From assembly GCF_001700435.1 (NCBI RefSeq), contig NZ_LYPC01000032.1:18831-68940 (forward strand): DNA of 50,110 nt, in the 5' to 3' direction. Made by a program: the position numbers and the translations under genes. This document shows positions 33,849 through 41,908 of the stretch, in pieces (the stretch's first letter is position 1; the number at the start of each line of letters is the position of its first letter). The stretch comes from Paenibacillus pectinilyticus. Lineage in GTDB: Bacteria; Bacillota; Bacilli; Paenibacillales; NBRC-103111. The notes below the pieces were generated by a model. It was given only the letters and a program-made list of their open reading frames with translations. It was not told the DNA's origin and did not search any database.

Positions 33849-34595
33849 ATGGATATGTACATCATAACTGGCGGTTCCAAGGGCCTGGGCGCTGCCATCA
33901 TCCGGCAGCTGCTAGAGCAGGGAGCTGCGGTCCATTACATGTCCCGCAGCGAGAACCAGACCTTGCGCCAAGCGGCGCTGCGCGTGGAAGGTCAGCTGAC
34001 CTTCCACGCTTACGACCTGGCGCAGACCGAGGGCCTTGATTCGCTCATGGAGCGAATCCTCACTAACTGCGATGGCGTAAGTTCCATCACGCTCATCAAC
34101 AACGCGGGCATGCTCGAGCCGATGACGTCGATCGGCCGAGCAGACCCGAACGACCTGCAGCGCAGCCTGCAGGTCAATCTCGTCGCACCCGCGGTGCTGA
34201 CGAACAGCTTCATTCGGCTCACGCAGGCGTGGCCGATCATGAAGCGGGTCGTCGGCATCTCCTCCGGCGCGGGGCGCAAGCCCTACCCTGGCTGGGGTGC
34301 CTACTGCACCGCCAAGGCTGGGCTCGACATGCTGACGCGCTGCGTCGGCGTCGAGCAATTAAACCAACCACACCCGGTGGTGATCTGTTCCGTGGCACCG
34401 GGTGTGGTGGATACCGAGATGCAGCGGGAGATTCGCGCTGCATCGGAAGAGGACTTTCCGCAGGTGAGCCGCTTCACTCGGCTCCATGAGCAGGGCGAGC
34501 TGCGATCGCCCGAGGACACCGCGCAGCAGCTGATTCATCTGCTGCGAACCAACGCATTCGAACAAGGCGAGATCGCCGATTTGCGAACGAAATAG
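33849..34595 (+). CDS. Short-chain dehydrogenase, benzil/sepiapterin reductase-like
   Basis: This protein of about 248 residues has the SDR motifs ITGGSKGLG at the N-terminus, INNAGML near residue 85, the catalytic ISSGAGRKPYPGWGAYCTAKAG (Ser, Tyr, Lys) near 140, and SVAPGVVDTEMQ near 185. The ending and length resemble YueD (benzil reductase) and sepiapterin reductases. The start is uncertain among ATG codons at 33837, 33849 and 33855; 33849 is a compromise, since AAGGAA is too near the first. It may ride on copper-operon transcripts because only 34 bases separate it from copZ and no terminator lies between. It is strikingly GC-rich and contains a perfect 28-bp palindrome. Confidence 0.82.
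   Translation: MDMYIITGGSKGLGAAIIRQLLEQGAAVHYMSRSENQTLRQAALRVEGQLTFHAYDLAQTEGLDSLMERILTNCDGVSSITLINNAGMLEPMTSIGRADPNDLQRSLQVNLVAPAVLTNSFIRLTQAWPIMKRVVGISSGAGRKPYPGWGAYCTAKAGLDMLTRCVGVEQLNQPHPVVICSVAPGVVDTEMQREIRAASEEDFPQVSRFTRLHEQGELRSPEDTAQQLIHLLRTNAFEQGEIADLRTK
33982..34009. repeat. Perfect 28-bp palindrome inside the SDR gene
   Basis: The arms GCGTGGAAGGTCAG and CTGACCTTCCACGC are exact reverse complements with no loop. The sequence encodes the residues RVEGQLTFHA in frame. Its role is unknown. Confidence 0.9.
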
Positions 34596-34628
34596 CCCGT
34601 GTCGATATCCGACACGGGCTTGTTTTTT
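34594..34628 (+). terminator. Terminator of the SDR gene/copper region
   Basis: AGCCCGTGTCG (34594-34604) pairs perfectly with CGACACGGGCT (34610-34620); loop ATATC; TGTTTTTT follows. The hairpin begins at the last base of the stop codon. Confidence 0.92.
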
Positions 34629-34634
34629 ACCAAC

Positions 34635-35096
34635 CTACTGAATACTGCCGCTCACTCGACCGCCAGCTGAAAGCTCAGACGTACAGAACTTGCAGCGCGT
34701 AGCTTGCGCAGGAATATCTGACAAACAATGCGGGCAAGATTTCGTTGTTGCTGCTTTTTCCTTCGGAGCTTCCTTCTTACGGAACTTGCCGATTTGGCGA
34801 ACAACAATGAAGATTACGAAAGCCACGATCAAGAAATCTAAGAAGGTAGATAGAAACACACCGTATTTAAAAACCGGAGCATCTTTAGCGGCATCTAGTG
34901 TATCATAATGTTTTCCATCTAAAGAGATGAACAAATTATTGAAATTCACTTTCCCCACCAACAACCCAACCAAAGGCATCACCAAATCATTCACGATCGA
35001 TGTAATGACTTTACCGAAAGCGCCCCCGATAATAACCCCGACAGCCAGATCAAGCATGTTGCCTTTGAATGCAAAATCCTTAAATTCTTTTAGCAT
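34635..35096 (-). CDS. mscL: Large-conductance mechanosensitive channel with C-terminal zinc ribbon
   Basis: This 153-residue protein starts MLKEFKDFAFKGNMLDLAVGVIIGGAFGKVITSIVNDL, the classical MscL N-terminus and pore helix, followed by the periplasmic loop and TM2 (LSTFLDFLIVAFVIFIVVRQIGK). After a basic linker, residues about 125-145 read CPHC-x12-CKFC type, a zinc-ribbon knuckle pair, in place of the usual C-terminal helical bundle. The channel releases solutes upon osmotic downshock. The ATG at 35096 was taken because GGGGGT lies five bases upstream and it is the family start. It diverges from the system 3 kinase gene. Confidence 0.92.
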   Translation of the reverse strand: MLKEFKDFAFKGNMLDLAVGVIIGGAFGKVITSIVNDLVMPLVGLLVGKVNFNNLFISLDGKHYDTLDAAKDAPVFKYGVFLSTFLDFLIVAFVIFIVVRQIGKFRKKEAPKEKAATTKSCPHCLSDIPAQATRCKFCTSELSAGGRVSGSIQ

Positions 35097-35207
35097 GTTG
35101 TACCCCCATGAGACTAGCATTTCTAGCATTGTACCATAGTTGATAGAGCCCAAACAAATACGCTCCTTTCTCATGAAGGGGCTGTTTTCATTTATAGAGC
35201 AACTGTC

Positions 35208-35255
35208 TATAATGAACATCATGCGTTCGTTTGTTGAACGAACATGATGCGGAGG
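35208..35255 (+). promoter_or_regulatory. Promoter and leader hairpin of the system 3 kinase gene
   Basis: TATAAT (35208-35213) is a perfect -10 with a weak -35, TTTTCA (35185-35190). CATCATG plus TTCGTT (35217-35231) pair with AACGAA plus CATGATG (35237-35249), two unpaired bases on the left arm. The hairpin ends one base before GCGGAGG, so it sits right at the ribosome site. It may be an operator or a translation control. Confidence 0.5.
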
Positions 35256-35264
35256 CGGGCTCAC

Positions 35265-37022
35265 ATGTCGAATATGTCGATGGAGAAAAAACTGATTATC
35301 GTGTTTGTTTTTCTGATCATTTTACCAATCATGTTGACAGGATATATCTCCTACCAGAACTATTCCAAGTCGATCAAGAAGAATACGAGCTTATATGCAC
35401 TCCAACTAACGAACAATATTACGGATCGACTCGATGATTACATAGGGGATATGGAGCAAATCTCACAAATTCCACTCTACTTAACATCGTTTCAGCAGCT
35501 TCTGGAAGATAAGCAAGAAGGGCTGACGGTTAAGCAAATTGAGATGGAGAATTATATTCGCATTATGAACAATATTAAGCGTGGCACCAACTCGATTTAT
35601 ATTTTTGATAACAATAATAATAAATATTACATCATCAGTTCAGGCGGCGTACGGACAGATCTGGAAGAGCGCGCAGATGAGTGGAAGCGGCTTGCCAAAG
35701 CAGCGGGTGGCCGATCGGTGTTTTTAAGTACACAGCAATTAGCTAATTGGCAGTCAGGGAAGTTTGCTTTTACTGTTATAAGAGATATACGCGATTTCTA
35801 TACCCAAGACTCGATCGGGACTATCGCTGTGGATGCGAATATTAGTGTCATTCAGAATTTGGTGAATGATCTAGAAACCGCGGCGAACGGGAAAGTGCTT
35901 ATGATTGATGAGAACAGTCAGGTTATTTATGATACGGAGCAGAAAAGAATTACCGAACGCATCGCGAATGATCCGCTAGTGCAATTAGCGACTGGCACTT
36001 CGGGCAATTTTATTAAAGAGATTGATGGGGTTCGCTATCTCTGTATTTATTCGCAATCATTGAAAACGGGCTGGAAAACGATCATCCGTATCCCGCTCGA
36101 TCAGATCATGAAAGAAGCAATGAAAACCCAGAACATTACGCTATTAGTGACCTGTCTTATTGTAACTTTCGCCTTATTTATCTCGATCCTACTCTCGATA
36201 GCGTTAACGAAGCCGATGAAGAGATTAATGAGGTTAATGAAAAAAGCGGAAAATGGCGACCTTGATGTGAGTTTTCATGTGCAGACCAGGGATGAGGCGG
36301 GCCGATTAGGGCACCATTTCAACTCAATGCTAGAACGGATCAAGGAGCTCATTGGGCAGGTGTACACCATCGAGGGGCGCAAGAAGGAAGCAGAGTTAGC
36401 TGCACTTCAAAACCAGATTAATCCCCACTTCTTATATAACACGTTAGAGACCATTCGAATGACGGCCGAAATTAATGATGATGAGGAAACGGCAGAAATG
36501 ATTGCCGCGCTAGGTAAGCTTTTCCGGCACAGTTATAAGCCCATGAAGGGGACAGTGACGCTAGAGCATGAGTTCGAACATCTGAGAACCTATATTCAAA
36601 TTATTAATTATCGGTATCATAATAAATTCAAATTGGCGATGGTGGACATGCACCCACTGCGGCATTATGCGGTAATTCCTTTGCTTTTTCAACCGATTCT
36701 AGAGAATACAATTGTCCATGGCCAAACCGAGGGTAGTGACGAAGCGATCCAAATTCATGTATCTTATGAGATTAGTGGTCATATCCTAACGCTCTATTTC
36801 CAGGATAATGGGGCAGGGATATCGGAAGAACGATTAGCTGCGTTAAATAAACGGTTACTAACGCGTGAAGTAAGCAGTGGTGAGGAATCCTCCTCAGGCA
36901 TTGGCTTACTAAACGTAGATGAACGAATTAATTTACATTATGGTCCAGCCTATGGATTACGTGTTTTAAGTCAGCTTGGAGAGGGCACGAGCGTCATTGT
37001 AACGTTGCCTTTTAATGTGTGA
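35265..37022 (+). CDS. YesM-type sensor histidine kinase, carbohydrate system 3
   Basis: This 585-residue kinase has TM1 near residues 8-30, an extracellular dCache-like domain (about 31-285), TM2 near 290-315, a HAMP linker, and a HisK_3 domain with phospho-acceptor His388 in INPHFLYNTLETIRM. PILENTIVHGQ is the N box and FQDNGAGISEE and SSGIGLLNVDERI are the G boxes. The ATG at 35265 was chosen because GGAGG lies nine bases upstream. The kinase and the next regulator form a two-component pair for the importer downstream. Confidence 0.92.
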   Translation: MSNMSMEKKLIIVFVFLIILPIMLTGYISYQNYSKSIKKNTSLYALQLTNNITDRLDDYIGDMEQISQIPLYLTSFQQLLEDKQEGLTVKQIEMENYIRIMNNIKRGTNSIYIFDNNNNKYYIISSGGVRTDLEERADEWKRLAKAAGGRSVFLSTQQLANWQSGKFAFTVIRDIRDFYTQDSIGTIAVDANISVIQNLVNDLETAANGKVLMIDENSQVIYDTEQKRITERIANDPLVQLATGTSGNFIKEIDGVRYLCIYSQSLKTGWKTIIRIPLDQIMKEAMKTQNITLLVTCLIVTFALFISILLSIALTKPMKRLMRLMKKAENGDLDVSFHVQTRDEAGRLGHHFNSMLERIKELIGQVYTIEGRKKEAELAALQNQINPHFLYNTLETIRMTAEINDDEETAEMIAALGKLFRHSYKPMKGTVTLEHEFEHLRTYIQIINYRYHNKFKLAMVDMHPLRHYAVIPLLFQPILENTIVHGQTEGSDEAIQIHVSYEISGHILTLYFQDNGAGISEERLAALNKRLLTREVSSGEESSSGIGLLNVDERINLHYGPAYGLRVLSQLGEGTSVIVTLPFNV

Positions 37023-37052
37023 GTTCATGCAGTACATGAAAGGAGGAGTCTC

Positions 37053-38573
37053 ATGAAAATCATGATCGTGGATGATGAAGAGAAGATCCGACTAGGTTTG
37101 TCCAAGTTGATTATTAAAGCATCTCCTCAGTATGAGATTATCGGGATTTATGCGAGTGGAGCTGAGTGCTTGGAGGGGTTAAAACAGCTGAAACCTGATG
37201 TCGTGATCACGGATATCAAGATGTCTGGCATGACGGGCTTAGAGCTTGCCAAAACGATCAAACATTTATATATCGATACGAAATGCGTCATCTTAAGCGG
37301 CTATGGCGAATTTGAATACGCGCGATCTGCGATTTCTTCTGGCGTATCAGGGTATTTGCTGAAGCCGGTCGATAAGCAAGAGCTTTACCAGTTGTTAGCG
37401 CAATTAGCGGTGGATCTTCCGCACAAGGAGTTGCTGGAAGACCATGCAGATCTAGCTGAGCTGCCGATTCAGGACATTCTTTTAGGCAAAATGGAGAAGC
37501 TGACGCTGGGATTCAAGTTGGCCGAGTACATTCCGTCCTATGCAGAAGTATCCACTTGTATGTTAGTGCTGATTCGAACTGACATCGCTGTCCCAATAGC
37601 TACTTTTCAGAGATGGCTGAACGCCGTTGGAAGTCCTACGGTGATACCAGTGGGAGCGGTGGAGATTGATGAGCGTACACGAGTGATGATTTTAGGATAT
37701 ACCGCTTATAGGGAAGAACATGTGCAGACATTGCGTAAGCAGCTGGATGTCTTTGAAACGGAGCGTTCCTTCCGGACCTCGGTAGGGATAAGTAAGCTTT
37801 CATCGAGCTTCAACACTTGGGCGGAAGGGTATCGGGAAGCGCTGCAAGCAATTGAATTTAATTTTTATAGCCTTGATAGAGCTCCACGTACCGTCTCTGG
37901 ACAAGTTCGGTTTGGCACACTTCATCGGGTAGAACCATTCCGCAAGCGAGTTCTTGAGGGTATCGAAATCTTAGATATGGCTGCTATGGAAACGCACGTG
38001 AAGGAAATGCTCCAAGAAATAGCTATCGTCAAAATACGGATGCATCACTTATTTGAGCTTGTGGAGACGTTGTTCTATGCCTTGAAGAAAGAAGCGGGTA
38101 AGCGTCAAGAGAGAGCAGATCTGGGTCCGTTTTCGTTGGATTGGGCTGCTGATCTGAAAGCATGCTTCACATTTGGGGAAGCGTGTTCGTTGATCCAACA
38201 TAGGCTTATCGAGGGGCTAAGTTATTTAATGACTGAGAAGAGCAGCCAAGGCCATGTTCTCATTTATCAAATCAAGAAAATCATCGAGCTCGAATACGCA
38301 GAGTCACTTGATTTAAATAGTTTAAGTAAACGTGTATTCCTGACGCCCAGCTATTTAAGCAAGTTGTTTAAGCTGGAAACCGGAACAACTGTGATTGAAT
38401 ACATCATTTCCGTCCGGATGAATAAGGCAAAAGAGTTGCTCAAGGAACATATTCAGTTGAAAACCTACCAGGTCGGAGAGATGGTGGGCTACAAGGATCC
38501 TGCCTATTTTAATAAACAATTCAAGAAAGTCGTCGGTTTAACGCCCAAAGAGTACAAAGATGTTGTTAGCTAA
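37053..38573 (+). CDS. YesN/AraC-type response regulator, carbohydrate system 3
   Basis: This 506-residue protein has a receiver domain (1-122; VDDEEKIR, phospho-acceptor Asp in ITDIKMSGMTG near residue 55, Lys in LLKPVDK), a divergent middle segment, and a C-terminal AraC-type DNA-binding domain near 405-505 (LNSLSKRVFLTPSYLSKLFKLETG and VGEMVGYKDPAYFNKQFKKVVGLTPKEYK). AAAGGAGGAG precedes the ATG. It is expected to activate the binding-protein gene 145 bases downstream, whose promoter has a perfect -10 and a poor -35. Confidence 0.92.
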   Translation: MKIMIVDDEEKIRLGLSKLIIKASPQYEIIGIYASGAECLEGLKQLKPDVVITDIKMSGMTGLELAKTIKHLYIDTKCVILSGYGEFEYARSAISSGVSGYLLKPVDKQELYQLLAQLAVDLPHKELLEDHADLAELPIQDILLGKMEKLTLGFKLAEYIPSYAEVSTCMLVLIRTDIAVPIATFQRWLNAVGSPTVIPVGAVEIDERTRVMILGYTAYREEHVQTLRKQLDVFETERSFRTSVGISKLSSSFNTWAEGYREALQAIEFNFYSLDRAPRTVSGQVRFGTLHRVEPFRKRVLEGIEILDMAAMETHVKEMLQEIAIVKIRMHHLFELVETLFYALKKEAGKRQERADLGPFSLDWAADLKACFTFGEACSLIQHRLIEGLSYLMTEKSSQGHVLIYQIKKIIELEYAESLDLNSLSKRVFLTPSYLSKLFKLETGTTVIEYIISVRMNKAKELLKEHIQLKTYQVGEMVGYKDPAYFNKQFKKVVGLTPKEYKDVVS

Positions 38574-38657
38574 CTTGTTAGCATCAAATCGGAATAATAT
38601 GCAAAGATAATACAATAAAAACAAAAAAACTACATATCTATCACTTTCTCAGAAAAA

Positions 38658-38682
38658 TATAATAAGGATGTAAGCGATACCA
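38658..38682 (+). promoter_or_regulatory. Promoter of importer system 3 with CcpA cre site
   Basis: TATAAT (38658-38663) has no matching -35, which suits activation by YesN. TGTAAGCGATACCA (38669-38682) matches the cre consensus at 13 of 14 positions and would cover the transcription start, the standard place for CcpA repression. Confidence 0.65.
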
Positions 38683-38718
38683 AATGAACGTTGTAACTAT
38701 CTTGAGGGGGTAATTGAA

Positions 38719-40041
38719 TTGAAAAAATGGCTAACATCCAGCTTAACGTTAGTTCTTGCAATGTCCGTAACAGCAGCTTGTGGTAAAACAACAGATAACG
38801 GCTCTACGGCATCTCCTTCGGCAGCAGCGAATACACCTGCGGCAAGTGCAGCAGCAACGGCTGCAGCGGCTAATGCGAACATTAAAGGTAAAATTACAGT
38901 CATTACTCACCGCACGGATTTAGTTGATACGAAATTCAAAGAGTGGAAAGATGCCTTCAAGAAGAAATATCCAGCCGTAACGGATGTGGAAGTTGAAGCG
39001 ATCAAAGACTACGGCCCAACGATGAAGGTTCGCTTGTCCACCGGTGAGCTTGGCGATGTGAACATGATTCCAGATGGTGTACCTAATGGTAAATTGGGTG
39101 ACTACTACGCTCCGCTTAACGATCTTGGCTTGAACGATAAAGTGTACTTCAGCGATATCAAAGCATCCGATGGCCAAACCTACGGACTTCCAAGCGGCGT
39201 GAACACCAATGGTGTTGCATATAACAAGCAAGCTTTTGCTAAAGCAGGTATTACATCGGTTCCCAAAACGCTGGATGAGTTATACGCAGCAGCTGATAAG
39301 TTGAAAGCCGCAGGCATTACGCCACTAGCCACTAACTTTAAAGATAAATGGCCATTAAGCGAGTGGGATGTGATCGCGTTCGAAATTTCAGGTGACCCGG
39401 AATTCCGTGGTTCCATGACGAAGAACGATGCGCCATTTGCCGAAGGCACACCATATAACAAGTCACTCACAATTTTGAAAACGTTTGTAGAAAAGGGGTA
39501 CACCGAGAAAGATTTGATGTCCTCTGACTGGGAATCCTCCAAGAAAGATGTAGCTAGCGGTAAAACAGCGATGTATTTCCTTGGCAACTGGGTCATCCCG
39601 CAAATCATTGAAAATGGTGCAAAATCGGAAGACATCGGATTCTTCCCACTACCTTATGATAACAGCGGCAAATACAATGCTAACATGGGTCCAGATTACA
39701 TGTACGGCGTAGCGAAAAATAGCAAAAACATCGAAACAGCAAAAGCGTTCGTGAAGTTCATGGTTGAAGAGTCCGACTATGCGGATTTCGCAGGCATGAT
39801 TCCTCCAATCAAAACGAAGGAATCCAACATGACGCAATTGAAAGAATTCCTAGCGATGAAGCCGACAACCCTGCAAGGTAAACCGGACCCAGATGCGTAT
39901 GGAACTATTGCAAACAAAGCGCAAATCGACTTCTTCGGCGGCGCGTACATCCAGAAACTGATCTTAAACAAAGATTTCAAAGCAGGCTTGGCAGATCTGA
40001 ACAAGAAATGGGCAGATTCGAAGAAAGCTGTTGGGCAATAA
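38719..40041 (+). CDS. Sugar ABC transporter substrate-binding lipoprotein, system 3
   Basis: This 440-residue lipoprotein has lipobox VTAAC with Cys21 as anchor and a long Ala/Thr/Ser-rich linker (about residues 28-55). The family 1 solute-binding domain follows, with GKTAMYFLGNWVIPQIIENG near residue 277. The TTG at 38719 is the start because GAGGGGG lies eight bases upstream. The downstream hydrolase suggests a manno-oligosaccharide-type ligand, which is inference. Confidence 0.92.
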   Translation: MKKWLTSSLTLVLAMSVTAACGKTTDNGSTASPSAAANTPAASAAATAAAANANIKGKITVITHRTDLVDTKFKEWKDAFKKKYPAVTDVEVEAIKDYGPTMKVRLSTGELGDVNMIPDGVPNGKLGDYYAPLNDLGLNDKVYFSDIKASDGQTYGLPSGVNTNGVAYNKQAFAKAGITSVPKTLDELYAAADKLKAAGITPLATNFKDKWPLSEWDVIAFEISGDPEFRGSMTKNDAPFAEGTPYNKSLTILKTFVEKGYTEKDLMSSDWESSKKDVASGKTAMYFLGNWVIPQIIENGAKSEDIGFFPLPYDNSGKYNANMGPDYMYGVAKNSKNIETAKAFVKFMVEESDYADFAGMIPPIKTKESNMTQLKEFLAMKPTTLQGKPDPDAYGTIANKAQIDFFGGAYIQKLILNKDFKAGLADLNKKWADSKKAVGQ

Positions 40042-40078
40042 GGATTGCTACTTAACTCGTAGCCACTCATAAAGAACA

Positions 40079-40131
40079 TACCTCTGACGCGGTCTCTACC
40101 TGATAGACGACCGTGTCAGAGGTCATTTTTA
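40079..40131 (+). terminator. Intra-operon stem-loop between binding protein and permeases, system 3
   Basis: ACCTCTGACGCGGTC (40080-40094) pairs with GACCGTGTCAGAGGT (40109-40123), one mismatch, followed by CATTTTT. As in system 1, it lies inside the operon just after the binding-protein gene. Confidence 0.85.
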
Positions 40132-40174
40132 CATCATGAAACGTAGTCTATCAACGAGCAAAGAAGGGATTGTC

Positions 40175-41053
40175 ATGCCAGATTTTACGTATAAAACGCA
40201 GCGTATCCTCATTTTGCTGTCCTTTTTGACCATTCCGCTCTTATTACTTGCGACCTTTACGTTTTACCCTGCACTGCGCCTGATTCAGTTGAGCTTTACG
40301 GATTGGGATGGCATCAGCAAGACATTTAAATGGATTGGGTTTGCCAACTACAAAGAGATTTTCTCGAACAAAGATATTTTTGGCGTATTCAGCCATAATT
40401 TTTACTACTTTATCGGCGGTATTATTCAAAATATCCTAGCACTCTATTTCGCTATCATTTTGAACTCCAAAATAAAAGGACGTAATCTATTCCGGGTCTT
40501 TTTATTTTTACCTTATATTCTTAATAGTGTTGCGACCGCTTACATGTTTCAATTCATTTTCAATACCGACCACGGTACGTTAAATACGTTGCTGGATACT
40601 TTCGGCTTAGGGGCTTTTAAACAAAGCTGGTTGGGAAATACGAGTCTGGTCAATATCTCTCTTGCTTCGGTTTCCCTATGGAAATACATGGGCTTTAATA
40701 TGGTTATTTACTTAGGGGTTTTGCAATCGATTCCAGGTGACTTATATGAGGCAGCCAAAATTGACGGCGCGAATTCCTTCCAAACGCTGATCTACATCAC
40801 CTTGCCCAATATCCGTAAAATCATTGAGTTGAATATGCTGCTCACCGTTTCAGGTGCGCTTGAGGTGTTCGATATTCCGTATATCATCACGGGTGCAGCA
40901 CCGGGGAGTGATACGTTCGTCACCAAGGTCAACGATGTTGCCTTCAAATTCAATAGCATCGGTTTGGCATCGGCGATGGCCATCGTCTTGCTCATCATTG
41001 TGACCGTGGTGATCACGATTCAACGTAAATTTATTTTGCGCGGGGAGGAATAA
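40175..41053 (+). CDS. Sugar ABC transporter permease 1, system 3
   Basis: This 292-residue MalF/UgpA-type protein has six helices and an EAA loop DLYEAAKIDGANSFQTLIYITLPN near residue 190. The ATG at 40175 was chosen because AGAAGGG lies seven bases upstream, whereas an ATG 39 bases earlier lies close to the terminator and lacks a ribosome site. It pairs with the next protein, three bases away. Confidence 0.9.
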   Translation: MPDFTYKTQRILILLSFLTIPLLLLATFTFYPALRLIQLSFTDWDGISKTFKWIGFANYKEIFSNKDIFGVFSHNFYYFIGGIIQNILALYFAIILNSKIKGRNLFRVFLFLPYILNSVATAYMFQFIFNTDHGTLNTLLDTFGLGAFKQSWLGNTSLVNISLASVSLWKYMGFNMVIYLGVLQSIPGDLYEAAKIDGANSFQTLIYITLPNIRKIIELNMLLTVSGALEVFDIPYIITGAAPGSDTFVTKVNDVAFKFNSIGLASAMAIVLLIIVTVVITIQRKFILRGEE

Positions 41054-41056
41054 TCG

Positions 41057-41896
41057 GTGGAAAATAAAAGCGTGAAGCTCCTTACGAGCATCTTGAAATA
41101 TGCTTCACTTGTACTTGCGGTACTAACCGTCCTGATTCCTCCCTACGTGGTTGTGGTGAATGCGTTCAAAAGCGCACAAGAGTATGCAGCTTCAAGTCCA
41201 TTTAGCTTACCTAACAATATCTTTAACTTCGCTAACTTTTCTAAGGTGCTGGAGGTTGGGAAGCTGGGTCAGGCTTTCATGAACACAGGGATTATCGTGG
41301 TGTCCTCGTTGCTCATTAACATTATTCTTGGCACGATGGTTGCTTATGCGTTAGGCAGATTCAGCTTTCGAGGCAAGGGTTTGATACTTGCAGCCTATCT
41401 AGTGGCAACGTTTATTCCGTTAATTACAACGCAGGTTGCGACCTTTAGTATCATTCAGGATTTGCATTTGTTTAACTCCAGAGGTGCGGCGATTCTACTC
41501 TACGCAAGTACGGATGCGGTTCAGATCTATCTGTACTTACAATTTATTGGTAAAATCCCCTATTCCCTCGATGAGAGTGCAATGATGGAAGGGGCATCAC
41601 TTTTTCGCATCTATCGGACGATTATTTTTCCTCTATTGGGGCCTGCAACGGCGACGGCTGTTATTTTGAAAACGATTAGTATCTACAACGATATGTATAT
41701 TCCGTATTTGTATATGCCGTCCCAGAAGCTGGGGGTCGTGTCGACGTCACTCATGCGGTTCGCGGGACCGAATAGTGCTCACTGGGAGCTGATTTGTGCG
41801 GCGATTCTCATTGTCATGCTGCCGACCATGGTCATTTATTTAATCTTACAACGTTTCATTTTCTCCGGGATTGTCAGTGGTTCAGTCAAAGAATAG
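41057..41896 (+). CDS. Sugar ABC transporter permease 2, system 3
   Basis: This 279-residue MalG-type protein has six helices and an EAA loop SLDESAMMEGASLFRIYRTIIFPLL near residue 175. It starts at a GTG with GGGGAGGAA seven bases upstream. It ends FSGIVSGSVKE, a variant of the tail seen in the other two systems. The hydrolase gene starts 12 bases later in the same operon. Confidence 0.9.
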   Translation: MENKSVKLLTSILKYASLVLAVLTVLIPPYVVVVNAFKSAQEYAASSPFSLPNNIFNFANFSKVLEVGKLGQAFMNTGIIVVSSLLINIILGTMVAYALGRFSFRGKGLILAAYLVATFIPLITTQVATFSIIQDLHLFNSRGAAILLYASTDAVQIYLYLQFIGKIPYSLDESAMMEGASLFRIYRTIIFPLLGPATATAVILKTISIYNDMYIPYLYMPSQKLGVVSTSLMRFAGPNSAHWELICAAILIVMLPTMVIYLILQRFIFSGIVSGSVKE

Positions 41897-41908
41897 GGAT
41901 GTGTACTT

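Noticed and set aside
35097..35264. A longer N-terminus for MscL
   Set aside because: Family proteins start at MLKEF, the ribosome site is directly before that ATG, and the extension would cross the divergent promoter.
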